64,000 bases of DNA from Eonycteris spelaea (Eukaryota; Chordata; Mammalia; Chiroptera; Pteropodidae). The position numbers and the translations under genes are program-made. A model generated the notes under the pieces. That model saw nothing but the letters and a program-made list of their open reading frames with translations. It was not told the DNA's origin and ran no database searches. Each line of letters opens with the position of its first letter. Position 1 is the stretch's first letter. Location of the stretch: assembly GCA_003508835.1 (NCBI GenBank), contig PUFA01000070.1:6448001-6512000 (forward strand), given 5' to 3'. This document shows positions 1-10,249 of this stretch, in pieces.

Positions 1-169
1 TATTTTAAGACCATATTTAAGTGTCTGGAACTTGATAAAAGTCTGAATGGCAGAAGATGAGATTGTAAAAATTTCTTGATACCGAATAGTGAATTTTGTT
101 AGTAGACAGTGACCATGGTCAGTTAGTAGACTAACCATTGTCAGTCTTAAAATATGGCTGTAGTGAACT

Positions 170-695
170 CACTCTAAGGTGGCCTCCAGGACCCCACATC
201 ATGATATTCACAGCCTTGTATGATTTCCTCCACTTGAGTATGTGTGGAATTAGTGACTTGCTCAAACAGAATATGGCAAATATAACAGAATGTGTTGGAT
301 TATGGTATATAAAATTACAATGCCTATCTTGAGAAAAGACTCTTTTACTGGCTTTAAAGAAACAACCTGCCATGTCCTAAAGATCAGGACCATGTGACAA
401 AGGCATGAGGGTAGCCTCTAGCTTTCTGCCAGCAAGAAACTGAAGTATTCAGTCCAATAGTTCACAGGTATTGAATGTAGCCAGCAACCATGTAAACTTG
501 GTAGCAAATTCTGCCCTTGTTGAGACTTTAAATCAGAACTCAGGCCTGGCCAGCACCTTGACTGATGCCTTGCATGAGACAAAGCTGTGCCTTACCCACA
601 GTAATTGCGAGATACCAAAGTAAGTTGTTTCAAGCCTCTAAGATTGCAGTAATTTGGTACATTGTAATAGATAACTCTTTAAGGATGCATCTATT
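170..695 (+). repeat. MaLR-like solo LTR
   Basis: The stretch follows, block by block, a common mammalian LTR consensus: a lead of the type ggtggcctccaggaccccac, then a 'gacttgctcaaacagaatatggca' type block near 255, a 'gccagcaacc...aacttggtagc' block near 480-510, a 'ggcctggccagcaccttgactg' type block near 545, and the closing 'aagcctctaag...aatttggtaca...aatagataac' block at 630-675. The closing block carries the features of ERVL-MaLR LTR 3' ends. Small open frames on both strands here are accidental readings of the LTR. Assignment to the MaLR class is inference; the subfamily is not resolved. Confidence 0.55.
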
Positions 696-699
696 TTGA

Positions 700-3540
700 T
701 ATTTTTAGAAACAGTAACAATAAAGAAGGTTCCCTAGCGCTCATCAGATACGAACCCATTAGTCTACCTTTCATACCTAGTGTCTGTTCTTTAGCTCGGG
801 TTGCATCCTTCAGTGAATCATGTGTAATTTAGGCTAAATATAACCAATCACATTTAACGGTTAGCCACACAACTGAAGAAAATCACTGAGTAATTTAATG
901 GGAAATAATATATTTATAAAACAATAATTGTACTCAATGTCGCCAGCTTTTGAAAAATATTACTTAACCATATTGTCATTTAATAATCATGCACAATATT
1001 ACCATATACCGTTGTGCTTATTATTGTGCTATATTTATTGAGAATTCTTATATAATGTTCAAGGCAGAAAGCTTTTTGTTTTCACCTGAGTGTTTATTAA
1101 ATTAGTTTTTCTTTCTGGGGAAATGTTTGATTTATGTTTAAATCTGTTTCAGTTTCTGGCAGGAAAAGCAAGAGTTTTGTGACAGTGTATTATGAACAAT
1201 AACATGTTTGACAGCATCCATCATGCTTCATCTGAAATGAAAGTTATTAGATTCTTGTAGTCAGTAATTAAAGTTCAATTGCATTTTCCCTAGGAAAAAC
1301 TTCCAGTAATAATAAAAATTGTTTAGAAATAAACATATTAAAGAAATAAATTCTTTATAGAAATAAATCTTGGAAAGGCGGTCCACATAATACACTATTA
1401 CACTCTGAAGTTTAAGCATTCTATTGTCCAAGCCAGTTAACACTTTCCTCCTGAAGTTACACTGTTATATTATCTTTTTTCCCAACTGAGGAAAACAATT
1501 TTAAAAAATACAACAAAGGAAACAAAGACATTTTCTAGAGTCATACATCTGTTCATATGAGGCTAATGCTAATGGTTTTAAATGTCATAGAAAACTGCTT
1601 TTCCACCTTGCACATTGGGGGTTTATTCCAAAGATGTCCAGCAATGGTCTATTTCACCTTTCTGTTTTTTAAAAATTCTGTGTTCAAACTCTCAGAGATG
1701 AGAAGATATTCTTTGCTGAAATACTGTTTAATGCTGAATAAAAATGTTATAGGTTTTTAATGATATAATTTTAGGAAATTAATCCTCAAATTTAAACACT
1801 AAGTTATAGTCCTGAGTATTTTATCTTAATAAAAGTGCTATAATAATCTCAGGCCATGCATTTTTAGAAAAGTTTGAAACTTTAAAAACTTTCTTCTTAT
1901 TACATGAATAAATAGTCTTAGTAATCTTATTTCATGAACCTCTGCCAAGGTGTGCCCTTCTTTTTTCCCCGAATATGATTTTCTCCCCCTAAATTACCCA
2001 ATGCCTCCATCTCCTCCCTACCCTACTTACATTCCTTCTAAAACTCCACTCTTAGGAAAAAGTCTGAATTACTTTACCTCTGTGGGAAAGAACCTGTAAA
2101 TCTTATCCTAACATCTTCAAATGCTCTCTTTTCTAGCCGTAATAATCTCCAGGGCGAACTCAATTCTAGGACATCGAAACACAAAATTATCTAACCCAAC
2201 TTAAGCACAAATGACAACTTCTTAAAGCAATGTCCTTTTTTTACTATAATGTCAGATGAAAGTCTTTTCTATCACTCTAATTTATTGTTTGAGCAAGTCT
2301 TAGTATATTTGTATATACATACATACATATATATGTGAGAAAGATAATCAATTGCTTTATTTTTAGCAAATTTTCCTAGAAATCTTTGGTCTCTTTATTA
2401 GTTAACCCTTTTGAATGCATGATAATTTATGTACGTAATCCCTCCTTAACTAAACTCTTTTTCCTTACACATGGAGAATTAGTATCATAGATTATATTTT
2501 TATACACTTAAATGTTAGCTATCTATATCGTACATGTAATAATTTTTTTTACATAAAACATAAAAAGATTTTCCCCTCATAAACAAAAATTTATATTAAT
2601 ATAATCACTGAAATATAATTTTTCCTACCACCTAAAACTCTATACTGTATTCTGGTTACCCCACTTGTTCCTCTCCCAAGTAAAGAATAAACTATGTGTA
2701 AATGTGTGAGAGTTGAAAGTTTCCACTTTTAAAACCCTAATTTTTTGACAGAGGTGTCCTCTAGTCAGAAATTTGTTTTCCATATATTTAGTAAATTGAA
2801 ATAGCAATTGCTTTCTTCTTCATGTTCCACCTAAAGCTCAACAGGGAGCTATTCATAACTACTGCTAGCAAGAGCTAAATTTTGGACTATAAGAATAAAA
2901 TAAGCAACCTAAATTCCAACTAGAGTGAACAGGAAGATTGTTTGGGAAGAAAATAGAGTAAGGAGAAATAAAATTCAAGCAAGTATGTTGCAGAAAAAAC
3001 ATATGCAGGCTAAGTGTTCATGACTTGCTTTTTCCTCACAAATGAGGCCATTTTCCACAAACGGGGAAATTTTTAAATTTCCTTATTTGCCAAGAAATAT
3101 TTTTTTCATCCCTTTCTTTTCCTCAATCTCTTTGAAATAGCTTCACTTGCATATACATTTACTAACCAGAATAGCTCATATATCTTCTCTTTATATATGT
3201 TCAACCCCGTTCTTCTCTTTTTGGTCATTTCACTCTTCTGATATGAGCATTGGCATATATACACAAGTATGCACATAGAAACACATGCATATACACGGGG
3301 GGGGGGGAAGTGCTGCTAATATAAACTTCTTTGAATATGTTAAATGGTCATGAGGGAGGGTAAAATCAGGATTCTTCAGAGATCTATGATCCTTCAGAGC
3401 CATTGCAATCCCTATATATTTCCTGTCACAGTCCTAAAAACAGTTGTCTCCTTTTATTGGTTTCTTTATTAGAAACAAAGTATAACTGCTAAGTATAATT
3501 AATGTTATTGGGGTAGATTTGCTTCTAGGTCCTCTCAACC
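700..3540. other. Unassigned A/T-rich intergenic DNA
   Basis: No gene or confidently named repeat is visible. It holds a pyrimidine-rich patch (about 1960-2060), a short TA/CATA tract (2305-2335) and an 11-base G run at 3297-3307. Open frames at 1261-1443 (-) and 1557-1760 (+) have no recognisable motif and the residue bias expected of A/T-rich noise. Confidence 0.6.
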
Positions 3541-3546
3541 GACAGA

Positions 3547-3722
3547 GCAAAGAAATATGTGTGTGTATATTCACCTGTGTGTGTGTATGTGTATGTGTGT
3601 GTGTTTATATATATGTATACATACATATATACATATATATGTGTATATATACATATACGTATACATATATGTATACATATATACATATGCATACATACAT
3701 ATATATGTATGTGTATGTGTGT

Positions 3723-3777
<55 letters not shown>
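3547..3777. repeat. Compound (TG)n/(TA)n/(CA)n microsatellite
   Basis: Alternating purine-pyrimidine sequence runs for about 230 bp: TG-rich at 3557-3605, mixed TATG/CATA steps at 3605-3715, then a near-pure AC tract at 3725-3777. All six overlapping open frames here (H/T, V/C or Y/I repeats) are translations of the dinucleotide repeat and are not genes. The alternating composition could adopt Z-form or cruciform structure (inference). Confidence 0.95.
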
Positions 3778-3778
<1 letters not shown>

Positions 3779-3784
3779 TTTGTT

Positions 3785-4065
3785 TACCCACTGCAGGACT
3801 ACTTGCTGCCTCCAGGTTTTAGAGATTATGGACAAAGCTGCTTTAAATATCTGAGTGCAAGTTTTTACATGCACATAATTTTTAAATCAATTGGATAAAT
3901 ACTAGGATTTTTTGCCGAACCTCATGGTAATGTTGCTTTTAGATTTTAAAGAAACTCCGGAACTGTTTTATATAGGTGTACTATTTTGCATTCCCACCAG
4001 CAGTGAATGGGAGTTCGTATTGCTCTTCGCCTTCATCAACATATAGGTGCTCTGGTCAGCGTACC
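3785..4065 (-). repeat. L1 ORF2 C-terminal fragment
   Basis: Read on the minus strand this matches the C-terminal part of L1 ORF2, including the block written on the plus strand as cattcccaccagcagtgaat near 3990 (the 'HCWWECKL' region of L1 ORF2). Both ends are truncated and it abuts the microsatellite. Old and heavily mutated. Confidence 0.65.
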
Positions 4066-4079
4066 TGGTTTTTAGCTTT

Positions 4080-4315
4080 TGAGCCTAGGGTTTCAACAGG
4101 TAAGTGAGCCTTCAGATGTTTCCAGCCCCTGGCCATGTGAGTAACCTCCAGCGTTGAAGTTTTTGCAGCTGACTGTCAGGTATTGTGGAACAGAGTCAAG
4201 CTATGTCCACTAAATTACTGATCCTCAGAATTCATAAACATAATATAGGTGTTGTTTTAAGTCTCTAAGTTTGGAGATAATTTGTTATACAGCAATAGTA
4301 ACTGAAAGATAATGG
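4080..4315 (+). repeat. MaLR-like LTR, 3' half
   Basis: It shares the 3' part of the LTR at 170-695: a 'ccttcagatg' block near 4110 and the terminal blocks ttgttttaagtctctaag, taatttgttatacagcaata and taactga at 4248-4310. The 5' half is missing. LTR class is inferred from these 3' blocks. Confidence 0.55.
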
Positions 4316-4329
4316 GGATATCATGAAAA

Positions 4330-4440
4330 TACTTAAAATAAAATATACAATTATATTATAAAGTTGTATACCTGAAATTTATATAGTGTTATTAACCAAT
4401 GTTACCACAATAAATTAATTTTAAAATTTTAAAATAAAAT
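4330..4440 (+). repeat. L1 3' end
   Basis: The block 'gtatacctgaaatttatata...aaccaatgttaccacaataaa' is the terminal segment typical of eutherian L1 3' UTRs, followed by an A-rich tail. Only about 110 bp remain. Confidence 0.65.
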
Positions 4441-4524
4441 TTGGACAAAGAACTAACTCCATAGGAATTTGGAATTTAAATGATGAACTCTGAATAGCTA
4501 TATTAATTACATACAACAGGAACC

Positions 4525-4690
4525 ATGTAATAAGTGCTTACTATATCCTAAGTATTATGCTGAAGACTTTGTATGCATAATGTCATATAATTCTTATAAT
4601 AACTCTCTTTATATATACTAAAACTATAGCTATTAAGAAAACAAAACAGAATCTAAAGAGGTAAATATCACAGACACAAAGCCTCACAGG
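4525..4690 (+). repeat. MIR SINE relic
   Basis: It starts with a degraded 'agtgcttactatatcctaagtattatgct' and continues with 'cataatgtcatataattcttataataactc', the MIR core layout. It lacks a clean tRNA-like head. Expected age is over 100 million years. Confidence 0.5.
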
Positions 4691-5077
4691 TGCCAGTGGA
4701 ATGCTCTGAAACTAGAATGGCCCTTCAGAGTACTCCAAGTTGAGCAGGGAGGGAATTCAGCCCTCTAAATCCTGTGTCAACCAGTCATTGGATGCAGGCT
4801 GGTCCAAAAAATACCATTAATTCATATAAAGTTTAAAAACAACACTAGTATGCTATAGAGATAGCATTCAGGAAAGGGTTTTTAGCTGTCGAACATATCA
4901 ACTGGAAGGGGACAGTAAGTGTGCTTCTGGGAAAGTTTATACTGCTCTGTTTATTAATCTGGGTTTTGGTAACAGGAATATGTTTGGCTTTTGAATATTC
5001 ACTGAGCTATACACTAAGAACTTGTAAATGTTTTTGTATGTATAGCGAACGTCAATATTTTTAAAAAATATGTTATA

Positions 5078-5245
5078 CTAATCCTATCAAGACATGGTTG
5101 AGTTTATTCCAAGAATGCAAGATGGGTTTAAAATCTGAAAATAAATTACTGCCATTCACTAGGCTAGCAGAATGGAGGAAAAAACCCCATATGATTATTT
5201 AAAAAGATGCAGATGTTGTTATTGGCGGAAAAAAGGCATTTGATA
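5078..5245 (+). repeat. L1 ORF2 reverse-transcriptase fragment
   Basis: 'gtttattccaagaatgcaag', 'ttaaaatctgaaaataaatt' and 'gatgcagatgttgtt...ggcatttgataa' correspond to the L1 RT stretch encoding GFIPGMQG-like, IRKSIN-like and DAEKAFDK-like motifs. About 170 bp, truncated both sides. Confidence 0.6.
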
Positions 5246-5719
5246 AGTATTACCTTCTTACTAACAAAAACTTTCGGGTCATCTCTTAGATATGTCCTTT
5301 TATTAGACATATTTTTGCCTTTTGACCCTGTTTGTCTTTACTCAAGATACAAATTTCTCAAGAGAAAATCTGATTGGCCTTATTTTGGTTATGCCCTCAC
5401 TCTTCTGATAAGGGTAAGAGGGTTACTCTGGTTCCTGCTGTACAAAAAGCAGGACTAAGCATAAAAAAAGTAGGCAAAAATAAGAATGATCACTTGAATG
5501 TTTAATAAATGTTCATTTGAATAAATCAATGGACCATCAGGCTCAAAGGCACAGATACATAAAACTAAATTTCATATACTCTGAGCTATAAATGGTTCAG
5601 TGTGATTGAAAAGAAAAACATAAGTGAGAAATATTACTGGATGTAAAACAGCAGATGTAGATAAGAACTAGATCTCAAATGGCCTGTTAGCCTATGTAAG
5701 TAATGAACTTAATTATAAA

Positions 5720-6175
5720 GCATTACAAAATTATTAAAGCATTTAAAGCAGAATGGACACGAGCTAATGTGTGCTTTAGTTAAGAATGAGCATGCTGGCA
5801 TCTGTAATGAGAATGAATATGAGGAGAGTGAACCTCGAGCAGAGATGAATTGTAATAATCCAGTTGAGAAATGGAGAACTAAATTAATTGGTAAGGGAAT
5901 GAAGAGAAAAATTAGATTTAATTGCAATTTATAAGGTACTATCTATAAGCTTAATATCTAGCTGAGTACCCAGAAGTGAGGTAAGGGAGAATGAAGAGTA
6001 AGGTTGAAGGTTCATAGGGTTGAGGGAGGCTGATTAGCAATACAGGGGATATAAGAGAAGGATTGGTGAATAGGAAAAGATAACATATCCACTCGATCTA
6101 TTTTGACCATAAGTTGCCTGTTGGTCATACTGCTGGGGATGTCCAATAAGCATTTGGGTAGATAGGTCTGAATTT
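5720..6175 (+). repeat. Ancient mammalian-wide repeat, family unnamed
   Basis: The order of blocks (attgtaataatccagttgagaa; a G/A-rich middle; tttgaccataagttgcctgt; ctggggatgtccaataagca) resembles a very common old mammalian interspersed repeat. I cannot name the family from sequence alone. Related blocks appear at 48800-48960 and 54475-54770, probably other parts of the same consensus. Confidence 0.4.
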
Positions 6176-6261
6176 AATTATAAACGATCACAAAGTGATG
6201 AACAATTATTTAAATTGTTCTTTTAGTTTAGTTTGGAATTACTTTCCTTAATCTTCTGCTC

Positions 6262-6300
6262 CTTGAATATATCTAGTCCTTCTTAAAGGATATATTCAAG
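6262..6300. other. Short hairpin-forming inverted repeat
   Basis: The outer arms cttgaatata (6262-6271) and tatattcaag (6291-6300) are perfect reverse complements. Inside, tcctt (6277-6281) pairs with aagga (6286-6290) around a four-base loop, with a five-base bulge (6272-6276) on one side. There is no extension beyond 15 bp, so a classic pre-miRNA is unlikely. Confidence 0.6.
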
Positions 6301-6449
6301 TGTCACTTTTAAGAAACTTTAGCGGTCATGATTCCTCACATTATTAGAGAAATAAGAGTGCTTTCTATGTTTTTCTACTATATTTTCCTTGGTATACCAA
6401 GAGCTGTCCATATTCAACTCCAACATGGAACTTAGCAAAATGATTAATA

Positions 6450-6600
6450 TTCATGTAGAGTTTAAACTCTGTAAAGGCAAGGATTTGGTATATCTTTTCC
6501 AAAGTGTATCTTTAAGGCCTAGAACTCTTCTTCATAGATGATGAGTATATGATAAATATTTGGTGAAACAAATAATAAAACAATGAATGAACGAATCTGC
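6450..6600 (+). repeat. L2 3' end relic
   Basis: 'taaactctgtaaaggcaagga', then 'gatgagtatatgataaatatttggtgaaacaaataa' and a terminal 'aatgaatgaacgaat' follow the L2 3' end layout (gtaagctc..gagggcaggga...agtaggtgctcaataaat..gttgaatgaatga). Confidence 0.5.
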
Positions 6601-7955
6601 AAACAAAAACAGAGACTCTATTGTAGCCTCATTATGCCTACTACTTTTAGTGCCTGGCACATAATAGGTACACATAAAATAATTTTAATTATGAAAGACC
6701 AAAAAACTACAAAATTTCTTACACTCTATAATAAATTCATAAATATGTGAACTGCATGCATTTTCTTTCTCTATAATTTGACATTGTTTCTATTTTTCTA
6801 AAAACACTATGTATATTTATATTTTAACTATATGAATACATTGAGGTTTGTGCTTTATGTTTTAATAATATACATTGTATTAAGAGTGCTTAATATGTTT
6901 CTGCCTTTATGTGTATTTACCCATTATTTCAGAGAACTAGAATTTTACAACATTCTTTTGCATTACATTGCAACGCTGGCCACTAATAGATACTCTACTC
7001 TTCTCTTCATTATTTTATACTTTAGCAATCAATAATATTGAGAAATAATGACAAATAAAAAGCTAAATGACATTCTAATTTAGTCTAGAAGTAATTTTTT
7101 AAACACTCATATCGGGCTAATGCACCATAAGAGGAAATGTAAGGCAGGTATATTTTTTAGACATTGCTAGCCATTTAAACATGCTATATTTACTTGCACA
7201 ATCTTGATTTTATATTCCTGTGTTCTGGCTGTGGTTGAAGACTGTTCACATATAAAACTATATGAGCGTTTGTGTGTGTTCATAAGTATAGCAATGCTGA
7301 AGAAAAATATACTGAGTATAAGATATTTTCAAGTAAAATGAAGCTTACTTCTAAGATTGATACTTTTAAAATGGTAATTCACTGTGGTCTCATCAAATGC
7401 ATTAGAAGTATAATGATTTTTAAAAGTAGAGAACAGCAACTTCACATTTTTTTTTTGTTTCAATGCCTGAATTTTTAATGTGGGACATCATATTTTGTAC
7501 CAAATATTTATGAAATTTTATTTTTTAATTCTCATAATCTTTGTGTCAATTATTGAAAATTCAACAGGAATGATATTTATTTCAAATAACTTTTATACCT
7601 TTTCTTCTGCCTTTAATCTGTTGGTGATTAGTGCAATGTATATTAAAGCTTCTTGTGAGTTATAGTTTACATAAAAATCAATATATACTCAAAATGAAGT
7701 CATATGAGTAGAATTCAAAGCTTTAGTTGAGGAGCTTTACAATATAAAAATTATTCCTAGACATTTTTTTCTTTATGTATTTTCAGAATCATGTAATTTG
7801 TTCTGTGGGACTATTTGCCAAAATCAAATCTCTCTAAGAGTGTGATATTTCTCTATTTTAAAAAAAGATTTAGATGAGAATAATTATTTTTAATTGTTCT
7901 GTGGCTGAAATTATGTTTATTTTCCTTAAATAAAAGATAAAATAATCTCGTTTAA
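6601..7955. other. Unassigned A/T-rich DNA
   Basis: I see no gene, RNA or confidently assignable repeat. Open frames at 6832-7035, 7272-7478 and 7480-7665 (+) are I/F/Y/K-rich and lack any recognisable motif. Confidence 0.6.
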
Positions 7956-7959
7956 TTAG

Positions 7960-8170
7960 TACCTGCTTTGGAATCAGAAATGTGAATTTAAACCACAGAA
8001 CAGATAATTTGTTAATTATGGTAACTTATGAAGTTAATTAACCTGTAAACCTCAATTACTTATCTATAAATTGAGGCACAATCACTTATGTCACATTGTA
8101 AGAATTAAGTGAAATATCATTTAAAAAAAGACTACCATAGTACTTGTTATGTGCCAGCTTCATTACATAT
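7960..8170 (-). repeat. MIR SINE relic
   Basis: On the plus strand 'cctgtaaacctcaattacttatctataaattgaggca...gtaagaattaagtgaaat...agtacttgttatgtgcc' is the reverse complement of the MIR core and 5' block. Divergent but in the right order. Confidence 0.6.
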
Positions 8171-9812
8171 ATTAATTTATAAATCATGTACTTATTATAC
8201 ATATATATGATTTTTAGGATAGAGTCTGGCATACATAATTGGGATATATCCAATTAGGCTAATAATGAAAGTTTATGACATTTTGAAAATGCAGTTCACA
8301 TAAGATGAAAAAAAAATCACCAACACTTATTTGGAGAATGAACCACCGAATCTAATAGTTCTCTATTTCAATATTTACGGGTACATAGCACAGGTATATT
8401 AGGCAGGCAGATACAGTTCTTGTTCTTCATAACAGGTAACATGAAAATCAACAATATCTTTAATATAAAGTTTGTCTAGAGAGTCTAAAAACACCAGAAT
8501 GTCTCAGAAGGCTTAAGACTGGGCAAGAATGATTAACATTGGATGAGGCCCCAAGTAATTTTAAGGCAAATTCCTAAAGATCTTTAATATCCTCCCTGAG
8601 CATAGCCATGAATAACCAAAAAAAAAAAAAAAAAAAAAAAGCAAATTTGTGAATAATGTCTGGAAAAGACATCAGCATTCCATAATAAGACCAGTGAAGA
8701 TAATGGTACCATTGTGAAAAGTTCAGAAGATTGCATTTTTTTTTCCTGAGAAATGAACCCAAAGAATATATGTGAAACTTGGAAAACATTGCACCAAATT
8801 ATTTAAAAAACAGATTTAGTAATCAAAATATCATAATTGTAAGAATTAGAAGTCATCTTTTACTCTTCCCTTCCTAAAGAATTTCCAGATCCATCTCAAG
8901 CAATAAAAATTGTCCTAATATTATTTTTATACAGTCTGTACCTTATTATTATTAAGGATTTATATCTACCCTTGGCTCCTGTATGAGAATTTCTTTGAAT
9001 ACTTGCTGAGCAATTATCTTCTTTAGCATTGGAGGACAAATGATAAGGATGAGAGGTTTAACTTTACATGTTTTCCTTTTTTACCAATTTTTAACATTTT
9101 CAACAATGCCTGTTGCTAAATGACATGAGATTCCACTAAATCATTGCTATCTAGCAGAATGGTAAAAGTTAAAGTGGTTTAAATACAGTGTTTCCATGTG
9201 CACAGAATCTTATTTCCGAATAAGTTTTTAAAAAACATGTAAAGTAAGGAGCAGTTTTCTCTGTTTATTTTTAAATAGAACAGAAGCATAGAATCCTGAG
9301 AATAAGGAATGAAGGGTGTAGGTCAACTTCCTATGCCAGAGTTGCAGAATAGCAGGGGCAGTATGAGTGAACCACCACTCCCACTTGAGGTGATCAGCGT
9401 TTGTGTGAAATTCATGAGAACAGTAATCTCTGAAAAATGTCTTATTATTTCTAACACAGAAAAGCTCATGAATTTACATGGTAAAAGTAACAATCCTAAG
9501 AAGTAAAGAGAAAAAACTAAAATTATCCTAGGTTGAATCAGAATCAAATGTTGTCAAAAACTTAAATTACAGGAAAGTAATGCAGAGGAAAACAAGCAAA
9601 AACTCTACAACTTAGTAGTTATTGATGCAATAATATTCAGCCTTTTGGTGAAAACATGCAAACTCCCTAAGTATCAGTAAAGGAAAATGAAGCATATGTG
9701 CAGATAACAAAAAATAAGAGGAAATCTGTTATAATTCCGAGGAGGCAGGACCTCCCTGAGATTGTGAGTAGGTGAATGTTTAAGTAGTACAGAGAAAGTC
9801 ACTCTGAATAAA
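8171..9812. other. Unassigned A/T-rich DNA with poly(A) tract
   Basis: It contains a pure A run at 8618-8640 with no identifiable retroposon attached to it. Frames at 8574-8789 (-), 9309-9506 (+) and 9323-9547 (-) look accidental. Nothing else is supported. Confidence 0.6.
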
Positions 9813-10101
9813 CTTTGGATAATTTGGTCTATGGCCATGCTACCATGAAGAAGCTGGATCTTATTGATCTCGGAAGCTAAGCAGGGTCAGGCCTGGTAAG
9901 TACTTGGATGAGAGACCACCTAGGAAGACCAGGTGCTGTAGGGATTTTACAAATAAGAGATTTTAAGCAGACAAGGTCCTTACAATCTGTAGGGATTTCA
10001 CAAATAAGGGATTTTAAGCAGACAAGGTCCTTGCAATCTGTGAGGTCAACCAATAGTTAGTTGCCTCATCTAAAAAAAAAAAAAATCCTTTGGGTTATTT
10101 G
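9813..10101 (+). mobile_element. 5S rRNA-derived SINE with target-site duplication
   Basis: Positions 9827-9943 are a 5S rRNA homologue: 'tctatggccatgctacc' at the start, 'gatctcggaagctaagcag' and 'gcctggtaagtacttggatg' in the middle, and 'ccaggtgctgtaggg' at the end. The internal pol III promoter area (A-box 'aagctaagcagggtcaggcc', C-box 'agtacttggatgagagacc') is nearly intact. A unique tail follows, containing a 51-bp tandem duplication (9936-9986 and 9987-10037, 48/51 identical), then 'gaggtcaacc' and A14 at 10072-10085. Flanks ctttggataatttg (9813-9826) and ctttgggttatttg (10088-10101) are a 14-bp target-site duplication with 12 matches, showing L1-type retroposition. Such SINEs are a hallmark of fruit bats (MEG-R type). 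It is not a functional 5S gene. Confidence 0.9.
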
Positions 10102-10135
10102 AAGAGAAGTAATCTGGTGTATATATTTAAGTTTT

Positions 10136-10245
10136 TTGAATTTTTGTTTCCTCATCTGTAAAATAGTGTAGGTAACAACATACATTCTCTTAATTATTGA
10201 GTGTGATGGACAACTGAGATAATGCATAAGAAATAACACCAAGAA
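10136..10245 (-). repeat. MIR SINE relic
   Basis: 'tttgtttcctcatctgtaaaatagtgtaggtaacaa' on the plus strand is the reverse complement of the conserved MIR 'cccattttacagatgaggaaac' core, followed by 'gagataatgcataa'. It sits about 35 bp past the target-site duplication of the 5S SINE. Confidence 0.65.
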
Positions 10246-10249
10246 ATAA

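Noticed and set aside
3519..3898. Several overlapping frames rich in HT, VC or YI repeats
   Set aside because: They are translations of the TG/TA/CA microsatellite at 3547-3777.
8618..8640. Poly(A) run as the tail of a SINE or retrocopy
   Set aside because: The sequence upstream (about 8400-8617) does not match any retroposon I recognise and no target-site duplication is evident.
9827..9943. A functional 5S rRNA gene
   Set aside because: The head differs from 5S rRNA at many positions, carries a SINE tail, A14 and target-site duplications, and shares its tail with the copy at 30 kb.
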